Shown here: in pieces, positions 24,750-33,240 of the stretch
How the letters are laid out: each line of letters opens with the position of its first letter
Position numbering within the stretch: position 1 is the first letter of the stretch
Assembly (NCBI RefSeq): GCF_900112845.1
Contig: NZ_FONG01000011.1
Location: forward strand, 1-64,000
Reading direction: 5' to 3'
DNA: 64,000 nt
Source: Actinacidiphila alni
GTDB taxonomy: Bacteria > Actinomycetota > Actinomycetes > Streptomycetales > Streptomycetaceae
Notes under the pieces: model-generated
Databases searched by the model: none
What the model saw: the letters and a program-made list of their open reading frames with translations, nothing else
What the model was told of the DNA's origin: nothing
Program-made: the position numbers and the translations under genes

Positions 24750-24968
24750 CTACTCGCCGCCCTTCTGTACGAAGGAGCGCACGAAGTCCTCGGCGTTCTC
24801 CTCCAGTACGTCGTCGATCTCGTCCAGAACCGAGTCCACGTCGTCCGAGAGCTTCTCGTGGCGCTCCTTGAGGTCGTCGGCCGCCTGGGCGTCCTGCTGG
24901 ACCTCCTCGACCTCCTCCGTGGAACGCGTCGCCTTCTGCTGTCCGCCGTCGGTGTCCTTGGTAGCCAT
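24750..24968 (-). CDS. pup: Prokaryotic ubiquitin-like protein Pup
   Basis: 72 residues from ATG 24968; a GTG three codons upstream is possible but less family-like. It is a disordered, acidic, Gln/Asp/Glu-rich protein with the central coiled segment DDLKERHEKLSDDVDSVLDE that binds Arc, and the conserved C-terminal block AEDFVRSFVQKGGE. The final codon is GAG (Glu), so the C-terminus is Gly-Gly-Glu rather than Gly-Gly-Gln; PafA can use this form without Dop deamidation. It lies between dop and prcB in the same orientation. Confidence 0.97.
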   Translation of the reverse strand: MATKDTDGGQQKATRSTEEVEEVQQDAQAADDLKERHEKLSDDVDSVLDEIDDVLEENAEDFVRSFVQKGGE

Positions 24969-25114
24969 GTCCCTCACCCCGCTTGATTCCGTGCGCTCGG
25001 TTGACTGCCTACAAGATCAGACCCTACAAGCAGGGCCCGACATCAGCGCTCGATTACGTCAACGTACGAGTGCTACTGGGTTGTTTCCCGGTTCTGGACC
25101 ATTTCAGCCGCGGA

Positions 25115-26626
25115 TCAGCCGCCGGACAGGATCCGTACCAGGTCCTCTGCCGTGCGGCAGCGGTCCAGCAGCTCCTTGACGTGCTTGCGGGTGCCGCGCA
25201 GCGGTTCCAGGGTGGGCACCCGCTGCAGCGAGTCCCGGCCGGGCAGATCGAAGATCACCGAGTCCCAGGAGGCGGCGGCGACGTCGTCCGCGTACTGTTC
25301 GAGGCAGCGGCCCCGGAAGTACGCCCTGGTGTCCTCCGGGGGCTTGGTCGCGGCCCTGACGACATCGGCCTCGTCCAGCAGCCGCTTCATGCGCCCGCGG
25401 GCCGCCAGCCGGTTGTACAGGCCCTTGTCGGGGCGCACGTCGGCGTACTGGAGATCCACCAGGTGCAGCCGGGCCGCGTCCCAGCCGAGGCCGTCACGGC
25501 GCCGGTAGCCCTCCAGGACCTCGCGCTTGGCGACCCAGTCCAGTTCGCTCGACAGGCTCATCGGGTCGTTCTCCAGCCGGTTGAGCACGTCCTCCCAGCG
25601 ACCCAGCACGTCCCGGGTCTGCGGGTCGGCGTCCACGCCGTAGCGCTCCTCGACGTACTTGCGGGCCAGTTCGTAGTACTCCATCTGGAGCTGGACCGCG
25701 GTCAGCGTCCGGCCGTCACGCAGCGTGACGAGCTGTCGCAGGGTGGGGTCGTGGGAGACCTCGTGCAGGGTGCGGACCGGCTGGTCCACGGCGAGGTCGA
25801 CCTTGATGAAGGAGTCCTCGATCATGGAGAGCACCAGCGCGGTGGTGCCCAGCTTGAGGTAGGTGGAGATCTCCGACAGATTCGCATCGCCGATGATCAC
25901 ATGGAGCCTGCGGTACTTCTCGGCGTCCGAGTGCGGTTCGTCGCGGGTGTTGATGATGGGGCGCTTGAGGGTGGTCTCCAGGCCGACCTCGACCTCGAAG
26001 TAGTCGGCGCGCTGGCTGATCTGGAAGCCGTCCTCGCGGCCGTCCTGGCCGATGCCGACGCGGCCGGCGCCGGTGACGACCTGGCGGGAGACGAAGAACG
26101 GCGTCAGGTGCCGCACGATGTCCGAGAACGGGGTCTCCCGCTTCATCAGGTAGTTCTCGTGCGTGCCGTAGGACGCGCCCTTGTTGTCGGTGTTGTTCTT
26201 GTAGAGGTGGATCGGCTGCGCTCCGGGCAGCTGGGCCGCGCGCAGCGCCGCCTCGGCCATGATGCGCTCGCCCGCCTTGTCCCACAGCACCGCGTCGCGC
26301 GGGTTGGTGATCTCCGGCGAGGAGTACTCGGGGTGCGCGTGGTCGACGTACAGCCGCGCGCCGTTGGTGAGGATCACATTGGCCAGGCCGATGTCCTCGT
26401 CGGTGAGCTGGGTGGAGTCGGCGGAGTCACGGGCCAGGTCGAAGCCCCGGGCGTCCCGCAGCGGGTTCTCCTCCTCGAAGTCCCAGCGGGCCCGCCGCGC
26501 CCGCTGCATCGCCGCCGCGTACGCGTTGACGATCTGGGACGAGGTGAGCATGGCATTGGCGTTGGGGTGTCCGGGGACGGAGATGCCGTACTCCGTCTCG
26601 ATGCCCATTACTCGCCGTACGGTCAT
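25115..26626 (-). CDS. dop: Depupylase/Pup deamidase Dop
   Basis: 503 residues from ATG 26626 (GGAGGG upstream). Same fold as PafA with MGIETEYGISVPGHPNANA and YVDHAHPEYSSPEITNP, whose Asp95 matches the catalytic Asp of Dop. The N-terminal segment of about 40 residues between these blocks (ARRARWDFEEENPLRDARG) is the Dop loop, absent from PafA, and distinguishes the two. Because Pup here already ends in Glu, its main role is likely to be depupylation. It is upstream of pup; a 137-base gap before pup contains no further gene. Confidence 0.96.
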   Translation of the reverse strand: MTVRRVMGIETEYGISVPGHPNANAMLTSSQIVNAYAAAMQRARRARWDFEEENPLRDARGFDLARDSADSTQLTDEDIGLANVILTNGARLYVDHAHPEYSSPEITNPRDAVLWDKAGERIMAEAALRAAQLPGAQPIHLYKNNTDNKGASYGTHENYLMKRETPFSDIVRHLTPFFVSRQVVTGAGRVGIGQDGREDGFQISQRADYFEVEVGLETTLKRPIINTRDEPHSDAEKYRRLHVIIGDANLSEISTYLKLGTTALVLSMIEDSFIKVDLAVDQPVRTLHEVSHDPTLRQLVTLRDGRTLTAVQLQMEYYELARKYVEERYGVDADPQTRDVLGRWEDVLNRLENDPMSLSSELDWVAKREVLEGYRRRDGLGWDAARLHLVDLQYADVRPDKGLYNRLAARGRMKRLLDEADVVRAATKPPEDTRAYFRGRCLEQYADDVAAASWDSVIFDLPGRDSLQRVPTLEPLRGTRKHVKELLDRCRTAEDLVRILSGG

Positions 26627-26672
26627 GCGGCCCTCCTTGCCCGGCTCCGGCCCGTGCTGAGCCGGGAACACA

Positions 26673-26709
26673 CCGGCTGCGGGTACCCGCTGTGGGTGCC
26701 CGCAGCCGG
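26673..26709 (-). terminator. Strong hairpin between arc and dop
   Basis: A 16-base stem with a single mismatch (26673-26688 with 26694-26709, 5-base loop) built on CCGGCTGCGGG/CCCGCAGCCGG. It lies ten bases after the arc stop and would limit read-through from arc into dop. Confidence 0.75.
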
Positions 26710-26719
26710 AGGGTAGTGC

Positions 26720-28486
26720 TTACAGATACTGTCCCGTGTTCGCCACGGTGTCGATGGAGCGTCCGGTGTCCGCGCCCTGCTTTCCGGTGACCAGCGTGCG
26801 GATGAACACGATCCGCTCGCCCTTCTTGCCGGAGATCCGGGCCCAGTCGTCGGGGTTGGTGGTGTTGGGCAGGTCCTCGTTCTCCTTGAACTCGTCCACG
26901 CAGGCGGCGAGCAGGTGGGAGACGCGCAGGCCCCGCTGGTCGTGGTCCAGGAAGTCCTTGATCGCCATCTTCTTGGCCCGGTCCACGATGTTCTGGATCA
27001 TCGCGCCGGAGTTGAAGTCCTTGAAGTACAGGACCTCCTTGTCACCGTTGGCGTAGGTGACCTCCAGGAAGCGGTTCTCCTCGGTCTCGGAGTACATCCG
27101 CTCCACGACCGACTGGATCATCGCGTCCACGGTGCCCGCCGTCGACCCGCCGTGCTCCGAGAGGTCCTCGGTGTGCAGCGGCAGGGTGTCGACCAGGTAC
27201 TTGGAGAAGATGTCCTTGGCCGCCTCGGCGTCCGGCCGCTCGATCTTGATCTTCACGTCCAGGCGGCCGGGCCGCAGGATCGCGGGGTCGATCATGTCCT
27301 CGCGGTTGGAGGCGCCGATCACGATGACGTTCTCCAGGCCCTCCACACCGTCGATCTCGGCGAGCAGCTGCGGGACGATGGTGTTCTCCACGTCCGAGCT
27401 GACGCCGGATCCGCGGGTGCGGAAGAGGGACTCCATCTCGTCGAAGAAGACGATGACCGGAGTGCCCTCGCTGGCCTTCTCCCGGGCCCGCTGGAAGACC
27501 AGGCGGATCTGCCGCTCGGTCTCGCCGACGTACTTGTTCAGCAGCTCGGGGCCCTTGATGTTGAGGAAGTAGCTCTTGCCCTGCGGCTGTCCCGTGACCT
27601 CGGCGACCTTCTTGGCCAGCGAGTTGGCGACGGCCTTGGCGATGAGCGTCTTGCCGCAGCCGGGAGGGCCGTAGAGCAGCACGCCCTTGGGCGGGCGCAG
27701 TTCGTATTCCTTGAAGAGTTCGGCGTGCAGATAGGGCAGTTCGACCGCGTCGCGGATCTGCTCGATCTGGCCGCCGAGTCCGCCGATCTGGCGGTAGTCG
27801 ATATCGGGCACCTCTTCGAGGACGAGTTCTTCGACCTCGCTCTTGGGGACCCGTTCGTAGACATAGCCGGAACGCGGTTCGAGCAGCAGGGCGTCGCCGG
27901 GACGCAGGGAGCCGTCGAGCAGGGGCTCGGCGAGCCGTACCACCCGCTCCTCGTCCGTGTGCCCGATGACCAGCGCGCGTTCGCCGTCCTCGAGGATCTC
28001 CTTGAGGGTGACGATGTCGCCGACCCGCTCGAACTCCATCGCCTCGACCACATTGAGCGCTTCGTTGAGCATCAGCTCCTGTCCGCGCCTGAGGTCGTCC
28101 AGCTCGACGGACGGGCTGACGTTCACCCGGAGCTTGCGCCCGCCGGTGAAGATGTCCGCCGTGCCGTCGTCATTGGCCTGCAGGAAAACGCCGAAGCCGG
28201 CAGGTGGCTGCGCGAGCCGGTCGACCTCCTCCTTGAGGGCCACGATCTGGTCGCGGGCCTCGCGGAGGGTGTTCGCCAGCCGTTCGTTCTGCGCGGACAC
28301 ACCTGCCAGGTTGGTCTGCAGCTCGACGATCCGCTCCTCGAGAATCCTCGTGTGCCGCGGAGAATCGGCGAGCTTGCGTCGCAGGACGGCGATCTCCTGC
28401 TCAAGAAAGGCGACCTGGCTCATGGGGTCTTCCGAACCACGAGCGGGTCGGCCGCCACGGTTGTAGTCGTCGTCGTGGGCCGCCAC
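26720..28486 (-). CDS. arc: Proteasome-activating AAA ATPase Arc (Mpa homologue)
   Basis: 588 residues from GTG 28486 (GGAGGTGAGG upstream). An N-terminal coiled coil (about 24-95, Pup-binding) is followed by two OB-fold inter-domain repeats. The AAA module has Walker A GPPGCGKT (273-280), Walker B VIVFFDE (about 344-350) and the SRH block NREDMIDPAILRPGRLD. The C-terminus GQYL provides the penultimate Tyr of the proteasome-docking motif. It unfolds pupylated proteins into PrcAB. Three hairpins lie in its leader (28511-28557). Confidence 0.97.
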   Translation of the reverse strand: MAAHDDDYNRGGRPARGSEDPMSQVAFLEQEIAVLRRKLADSPRHTRILEERIVELQTNLAGVSAQNERLANTLREARDQIVALKEEVDRLAQPPAGFGVFLQANDDGTADIFTGGRKLRVNVSPSVELDDLRRGQELMLNEALNVVEAMEFERVGDIVTLKEILEDGERALVIGHTDEERVVRLAEPLLDGSLRPGDALLLEPRSGYVYERVPKSEVEELVLEEVPDIDYRQIGGLGGQIEQIRDAVELPYLHAELFKEYELRPPKGVLLYGPPGCGKTLIAKAVANSLAKKVAEVTGQPQGKSYFLNIKGPELLNKYVGETERQIRLVFQRAREKASEGTPVIVFFDEMESLFRTRGSGVSSDVENTIVPQLLAEIDGVEGLENVIVIGASNREDMIDPAILRPGRLDVKIKIERPDAEAAKDIFSKYLVDTLPLHTEDLSEHGGSTAGTVDAMIQSVVERMYSETEENRFLEVTYANGDKEVLYFKDFNSGAMIQNIVDRAKKMAIKDFLDHDQRGLRVSHLLAACVDEFKENEDLPNTTNPDDWARISGKKGERIVFIRTLVTGKQGADTGRSIDTVANTGQYL

Positions 28487-28510
28487 GGTCCTCACCTCCT
28501 CCAAGGGGAG

Positions 28511-28557
28511 CTGGACGTTTCCAGACCCTACCTGGGCCGGTAGGGGTGTAAACCCCT
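28511..28557 (-). promoter_or_regulatory. Three consecutive stem-loops in the arc leader
   Basis: Within 47 bases upstream of arc lie CTGGA/TCCAG (28511-28524), CCCTACC/GGTAGGG (28526-28545) and AGGGGT/ACCCCT (28542-28557). The last two share bases, so they are alternatives rather than simultaneous. They sit 25-71 bases before the arc start, upstream of a clean ribosome-binding site. This could be an attenuation or stability element, or a terminator for upstream transcription. Confidence 0.5.
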
Positions 28558-28747
28558 AGATCAAAAAGACGGTCGCGGTGTGTCCGATCTTCACCCTTGC
28601 GTATGTCCTTCCGCCAGTGAGATACCCACAGACACCCGCCGATCACCATCCGAAAGCCGCCGGTTGTATCGTCGATTCGGTCAACGTCCCGCGAGGGCTG
28701 TTGCTTCCTTGTGCTTCCTGAACGACGAACGACAGGCGAGGGTTTCC

Positions 28748-29053
28748 GTGGGCGACGAGACGGCCGAAGCGCTCGAGGTCTGGATCGACCAGGACCTCTG
28801 CACCGGCGACGGGATCTGCGTGCAGTACGCGCCCGAGATCTTCGAGCTGGACATCGACGGGCTGGCCTATGTGAAGGGGCCGGCTCCGGAGGGTGAGGAA
28901 GCCGAGCTGCTGCAGGAGCCCGGTGCCACCGTACCCGTACCCCTGCCGTTGCTGCGGGACGTGGCCGACTCGGCCAAGGAGTGCCCGGGCGACTGCATCC
29001 ATGTGCGCCGCGTCACGGACCGCGTGGAGGTCTACGGGCCGGACGCCGACTGA
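28748..29053 (+). CDS. Small ferredoxin
   Basis: 101 residues from GTG 28748. The motif DLCTGDGICVQYAPEIFELD has the C-x5-C spacing of Streptomyces [3Fe-4S] ferredoxins; a third Cys comes from CPGDCIHV, which adds a fourth nearby. A central acidic/hydrophobic insertion (EEAELLQEPGATVPV) separates them. It is a soluble electron carrier, usually for a cytochrome P450 or oxidoreductase, but no such partner gene lies nearby. It is divergent from arc, an arrangement that recurs in Streptomyces. Confidence 0.9.
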   Translation: MGDETAEALEVWIDQDLCTGDGICVQYAPEIFELDIDGLAYVKGPAPEGEEAELLQEPGATVPVPLPLLRDVADSAKECPGDCIHVRRVTDRVEVYGPDAD

Positions 29054-29078
29054 CCGGGCCGCCCCCGGCCTGGGTGTC

Positions 29079-29657
29079 TCAGATGCTGTTGGCCATGGCG
29101 CCGGGCAGCGCCACATAGCGGCCGTCGCGCCACTCCCAGGAGTAGTTCCGCCTCAGGTCGGGGCAGCAGCGCGGTGTGGTGTCGCTGGAGTAGCCCAGCA
29201 CGGTGGCCTTGACCGTACGGCCTTCGAGCCGGAAATCGGTGATGTCGCGCTTGTCCTGCGGCCGGACCAGGGTCTCGGCTATTCGGGGGGCGCCGCCGGC
29301 CTTGGCGGGCGCGGACAGTACGAACACGCCGCTGGGCGGGGTGCCGGTGTCGGTCGCGCAGCGCACCACGACGACCGTCTCGGGCCGCCCGTCGCCGTCC
29401 AGGTCGCCGGAGACCTGGTGCAGCACGTCCACCGGCGCGCCCGCGCAGTCCAGCGGATACGTGACCGCCCGCGGGTCGGGTGCGGCCACCGGCGCCGCGG
29501 ACGGCCCGGCCGCGCCGTGGGCGTCCTTGGGCGAGGCGTCCGCGGGCTGTACGAGGGCCACGGCCGCCACGACGGCGCCGAGCGCCGCGGCCGTGCTGAG
29601 CCAGTGCACCGTGCGGGTGCGGGTGTGCGGGAGGGCCGGGCCTGCGGACGGCTGCAC
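29079..29657 (-). CDS. Putative secreted or membrane-anchored protein
   Basis: 192 residues from GTG 29657 (AGGAG 8 bases upstream). A basic N-terminus (HTRTRTVHW) and a hydrophobic helix (LSTAAALGAVVAAVALV) suggest a signal anchor or signal peptide. The exported region contains an FG-GAP-like segment (SGDLDGDGRPETVVVVRC), then VFVLSAPAK and a Cys-Cys pair (TTPRCCPDLRRNYSW). Its architecture recalls integrin-like repeat proteins of unknown function. The 3' end converges on the ferredoxin gene. Confidence 0.8.
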   Translation of the reverse strand: MQPSAGPALPHTRTRTVHWLSTAAALGAVVAAVALVQPADASPKDAHGAAGPSAAPVAAPDPRAVTYPLDCAGAPVDVLHQVSGDLDGDGRPETVVVVRCATDTGTPPSGVFVLSAPAKAGGAPRIAETLVRPQDKRDITDFRLEGRTVKATVLGYSSDTTPRCCPDLRRNYSWEWRDGRYVALPGAMANSI

Positions 29658-29797
29658 TCGCCTGTCTCCTGGGGTCGAACGGCGGGGGTGGCCAGCATGG
29701 TGCCACACGTCACACCAGGGGGGAACGGCGGGGCGGGGGTTGCCCGTGGGACCGGCCGGGAGGGCTGTCGGGCGGAGCCTGGAGCGGGCAGGAAAAA

Positions 29798-29838
29798 GGC
29801 CGCCACCGGCGCCCAAGGGGAGCAAACCGGTGGCGGCC
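29798..29838 (-). terminator. Intrinsic terminator after trmI with a U-tract
   Basis: Perfect 12-bp arms GGCCGCCACCGG (29798-29809) and CCGGTGGCGGCC (29827-29838). In the minus direction the stem is followed by five consecutive T residues, an intrinsic terminator of textbook form. Confidence 0.85.
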
Positions 29839-29864
29839 GCGTGAAGTTGGCCGAAAGCCGTGGC

Positions 29865-30785
29865 CTAGGAGACGGACTCGGGCGCGGCCGTACCGCCGCT
29901 GCCACTGCCGGGCCCTGTGTAGTCCTCGCCGTAGGCGCCCTTGGCGGGCCTGCGGCGGCGCAGCGGCGGCTCCACGCCGTCGGCGAGCCGGCGGGCGGTG
30001 AGCAGGAAGCCGGTGTGCCCGATCATCCGGTGGTCAGGGCGGACGGCGAGGCCCTCGACGTGCCAGGTGCGGACCATGGTCTCCCAAGCCGCGGGCTCGT
30101 TGAAGGTGCCGTGCTCGCGGATCGCCTCGACGGTACGGGCGAGCTGCGTGGTGGTGGCCACGTACGCGCACAGGATGCCGCCGGGGACGAGCGCCTTGGC
30201 GACCGGCTCCAGGCACTCCCAGGGCGCCAGCATGTCCAGGATGACGCGGTCCACGTCGGTGTCCGACAGGTGGTCCTGGAGGTCGCCGACGGTGAGCTGC
30301 CAGGCGGGGTGCGGGCCGCCGAAGTAGCGCTCGACGTTCTGGGTGGCGATCTCGGCGAAGTCCGCGCGGCGCTCGTAGCTGTGCAGCATGCCGTGGTCGC
30401 CGATGGCGCGCAGCAGGAAGGTGCTCAGCGAACCGGAGCCCACGCCCGCCTCGACCACCCGGGCGCCGGCGAAGATGTCGGCCATCGCCAGGATCTGCCC
30501 GGCGTCCTTGGGGTAGACCACGGCGGCGCCGCGGGGCATGGACAGGACGTAGTCGGGGAGCAGGGGGCGCAGCGCGAGGTAGGCGACGTTTCCCGTGGTT
30601 CTGACCACACTGCCCTCGGGGGCGCCGATCAGCTCGTCGTGCGGGAAAGCGCCCTTGTGGGTGTGGAACTGCTTTCCGGCTTCGAGCGTGAACGTGTAGT
30701 GGCGTCCCTTGGGGTCGGTGAGCTGGACCTGGTCCCCGACTCTGAAGGGCCCGCGACGGCGGGCGGCACCGGTCGGTTCGGACAT
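29865..30785 (-). CDS. trmI: tRNA (adenine-N1-)-methyltransferase TrmI
   Basis: 306 residues. A short N-terminal beta domain (FRVGDQVQLTDPKGRHYTF) leads into a Rossmann methyltransferase with the SAM motif VVEAGVGSGSLSTFLLRAIG and the DMLAPWECLEP catalytic loop typical of tRNA m1A58 methyltransferases. The C-terminus is basic (PPLRRRRPAK) then Gly/Ser-rich. This gene is a regular neighbour of the arc ATPase in actinobacteria. It lies downstream of the M50 protease gene with a 91-base gap. Confidence 0.95.
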   Translation of the reverse strand: MSEPTGAARRRGPFRVGDQVQLTDPKGRHYTFTLEAGKQFHTHKGAFPHDELIGAPEGSVVRTTGNVAYLALRPLLPDYVLSMPRGAAVVYPKDAGQILAMADIFAGARVVEAGVGSGSLSTFLLRAIGDHGMLHSYERRADFAEIATQNVERYFGGPHPAWQLTVGDLQDHLSDTDVDRVILDMLAPWECLEPVAKALVPGGILCAYVATTTQLARTVEAIREHGTFNEPAAWETMVRTWHVEGLAVRPDHRMIGHTGFLLTARRLADGVEPPLRRRRPAKGAYGEDYTGPGSGSGGTAAPESVS

Positions 30786-30876
30786 AAGACCACCCTACCG
30801 GCTGTACGGACACCCACCGTTCACGTACCAGGGGCGGCCGTTCGGTCCCGCGGTCGGGTCAGGGCGGTCGCGGCGA

Positions 30877-32103
30877 TCAGGCGCCGGGCCTGGCCATCGC
30901 CGCCAGGAAGGCGCGCTCGACGTCGGAGGTGGACAGCACCCCGTAGATCTCGCCGGTGGGCTCGACCACCAGATACTCCGTGGACGGGGTGGCCCGCAGG
31001 GTGTCCAGCAGGTCCTCGCCGGACAGCTCGGCGGAGACCCGCATGCCGGGGGTGAGGTCCTGGGCGAGGCCGCTGACCGCGACCCAGGGACGGCGGTGCT
31101 CGGGAATGCCGACGATCGCGGATTCGCGGACCAGCGCGGTGGCCGCGCCCGCTCCGTCCACCACGACCAGGGCGCGCGCCCCGGCCTCGTTGGCCCGGCG
31201 CAGCGCCTCGGACAGCGGGGTGTCGGAGGCGACCGGCACCGCGCGGCGGGTCAGGGTGCGGGCCCGCAGTCCTGGCAGCCGCTCGCGCAGCCGGGCCATC
31301 CGCAGGCTGTTGCCCGCGCCGGTCCAGATGATGGCGGCCAGGATCGCGGCGAGCAGGGCGTCGGTGAGCGAGTCGACCCCGCTGCCGCCGCCGTCGTCGC
31401 GCAGGCCGCCCGCGTAGGACAGCAGCGGCAGGCCGATCAGCACGGCGAGGGCCAGGCCGCGGCCGACCCAGGCGGCGGCCACGGTGCCGGTCATCGGCTT
31501 GCCGCTGATCTTCCAGACCACGGCGCGCAGCATCCGGCCGCCGTCCAGCGGCAGCCCCGGCAGGAAGTTGAAGATCGCCACGATCAGATTGCTGACCATC
31601 AGACCGGCCAGCAGCACACCGGGCACCGTGCCGGACTCGACGAGCTGCATGCCGCCGAAGAAGACCGCGGCCAGCACCAGGGAGAGCAGCGGGCCGACGA
31701 AGGCCAGCACGAATTCCCGGCCAGGGGTGTCGGACTCCTTCTCGATCTCCGAGACGCCGCCGAAGAACTGCAGCTGGATCCGCCGGACGGGCAGCCGGAA
31801 GCGCAGCGCGGCGACGGTGTGCGCCAGTTCGTGGATGAGTACCGAGGCGTAGAAGGCGACGGCGAAGAAGAGCGAGACCAGATAGCGGACCTTGCCCAGC
31901 TCCGGCAGGACGGTGTCGAGCTGTCCGCCGAACACCCAGGTGATCAGCGCGGCGACCAGGAACCAGCTCGGGGCGACATAGATCGGCACTCCGTAGAAGC
32001 GGCCCATGAGGATCCCGCCACCGGGCTCGCGCGGCTGCTTGTCGCCGTTGTCCCCGCCCGGGACGTGGGTGTTCTGGGACGGCGGACGGCCGCTCTCGCT
32101 CAC
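30877..32103 (-). CDS. Site-2 type M50 zinc metalloprotease with CBS domains
   Basis: 408 residues from GTG 32103 (GAGGGG upstream; an ATG at 32142 is an alternative). An N-terminal disordered region precedes several membrane helices. The zinc site HELAH (His91, Glu92, His95) lies in the second helix, and the third ligand lies in FLPGLPLDGGRML. Two C-terminal CBS domains (about residues 250-400) suggest nucleotide sensing. It is related to Rip3-type intramembrane proteases. Probable role: regulated intramembrane cleavage of an anti-sigma or membrane protein, possibly upstream of tRNA and proteasome functions. Confidence 0.93.
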   Translation of the reverse strand: MSESGRPPSQNTHVPGGDNGDKQPREPGGGILMGRFYGVPIYVAPSWFLVAALITWVFGGQLDTVLPELGKVRYLVSLFFAVAFYASVLIHELAHTVAALRFRLPVRRIQLQFFGGVSEIEKESDTPGREFVLAFVGPLLSLVLAAVFFGGMQLVESGTVPGVLLAGLMVSNLIVAIFNFLPGLPLDGGRMLRAVVWKISGKPMTGTVAAAWVGRGLALAVLIGLPLLSYAGGLRDDGGGSGVDSLTDALLAAILAAIIWTGAGNSLRMARLRERLPGLRARTLTRRAVPVASDTPLSEALRRANEAGARALVVVDGAGAATALVRESAIVGIPEHRRPWVAVSGLAQDLTPGMRVSAELSGEDLLDTLRATPSTEYLVVEPTGEIYGVLSTSDVERAFLAAMARPGA

Positions 32104-32300
32104 TGGTTCCCCTCGTTCGGATACGGACCCTGAGTCGATCATGCGGGACGAAGGGCTCCGTAACCATGCTATTGCCCCGCCGTTTCGCACCGGACACCTG
32201 CACCTGCCGGGCCGGGACGCGCGCCGGGGCCGCGAAACACCCGGGTCCGGTCCGCCGGGCGGGCCGCCGCTGTCAGTGGCAGGCCATAGGGTCGTCTGCC

Positions 32301-33227
32301 ATGGGCACCAGCACCGAGAACATTCCGCCGCAGCCGGACGGCGGCGCGCCGCGGGCGCAGAGCATTCCGCCGCGACCGCCGTCGTCGCTGTCCCCGTCGC
32401 GCGCGGCGGACTTCATGCGCTGCCCGCTGCTGTACCGGCTGCGGGTGATCGACCGGCTGCCGGAGCAGCCGAGCGAGGCCGCCACCCGGGGGACGGTGGT
32501 GCACGCGGTGCTTGAGCGGCTGTTCGACGCGCCGGCGGCCGAGCGCACCGCGGAGCGGGCCCGGGCGATGGTGCCGGGCGAGTGGGAGAAGCTGCTGGCC
32601 GCCCGGCCGGAGCTGGCGTCGCTGTTCCGGGCGGCGGACGACGCGCTGGACGCGGCGGCGCTGGCGAGCTGGCTGGAGAGCGCCGGGAAGCTGGTGGAAC
32701 GCTGGTTCACGCTGGAGGACCCGACGCGTCTGGAGCCGGCCGAGCGCGAGCTGTACGTGGAGACGGTGCTGGAGTCCGGGCTGACGCTGCGCGGCTACGT
32801 GGATCGCTTGGACGTCGCACCGGCCAGCGGTGACTTGCGGGTGGTGGACTACAAGACCGGCAAGGCGCCCCGCCCGGAGTACGCGGACGAGCCGCTGTTC
32901 CAGATGAAGTTCTACGCGCTGGTGCTGTGGCGGCTGCGCGGGGTGGTGCCGCGCCGGCTCCAGCTGGTCTACCTGGGCAGCGGGGACGTGCTGACGTACG
33001 ACCCGAGCGAGGCCGATCTGCGGGCCACCGAGCGGAAGTTGCAGGCGCTGTGGGAGGCGATCAGGGCGGCGACGGCCAGCGGGGACTGGCGGCCGCGCCG
33101 TACGCCGCTGTGCGGCTGGTGCGACCATCAGGCATTTTGTCCCGAGTTCGGTGGGACTCCCCCGCCGTATCCCCTCGCCGAAATCTCGGGGCCGCCGTCC
33201 CTCGTGGGTGAGAATGGTCCGGCCTAG
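32301..33227 (+). CDS. RecB-family exonuclease with [4Fe-4S] site (Cas4/AddB-like)
   Basis: 308 residues. The PD-(D/E)XK nuclease core includes GTVVHAVLERL and the catalytic VVDYKTGKAP. Four cysteines match the iron-sulfur clamp of this family: one in MRCPLLYR near the N-terminus and three in CGWCDHQAFC near the C-terminus. No helicase partner is encoded nearby. The start is at ATG 32301 with a modest AGGG; a longer N-terminus is possible. It is followed 13 bases later by a response regulator gene, so they may share a transcript. Confidence 0.9.
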   Translation: MGTSTENIPPQPDGGAPRAQSIPPRPPSSLSPSRAADFMRCPLLYRLRVIDRLPEQPSEAATRGTVVHAVLERLFDAPAAERTAERARAMVPGEWEKLLAARPELASLFRAADDALDAAALASWLESAGKLVERWFTLEDPTRLEPAERELYVETVLESGLTLRGYVDRLDVAPASGDLRVVDYKTGKAPRPEYADEPLFQMKFYALVLWRLRGVVPRRLQLVYLGSGDVLTYDPSEADLRATERKLQALWEAIRAATASGDWRPRRTPLCGWCDHQAFCPEFGGTPPPYPLAEISGPPSLVGENGPA

Positions 33228-33240
33228 CGAAGGAGATCCC

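Noticed and set aside
28580..28747. Extending the ferredoxin upstream to give about 157 residues
   Set aside because: The upstream part is non-homologous, covers the promoter region and lacks a good ribosome-binding site; the shorter form from GTG 28748 begins right before the conserved domain.
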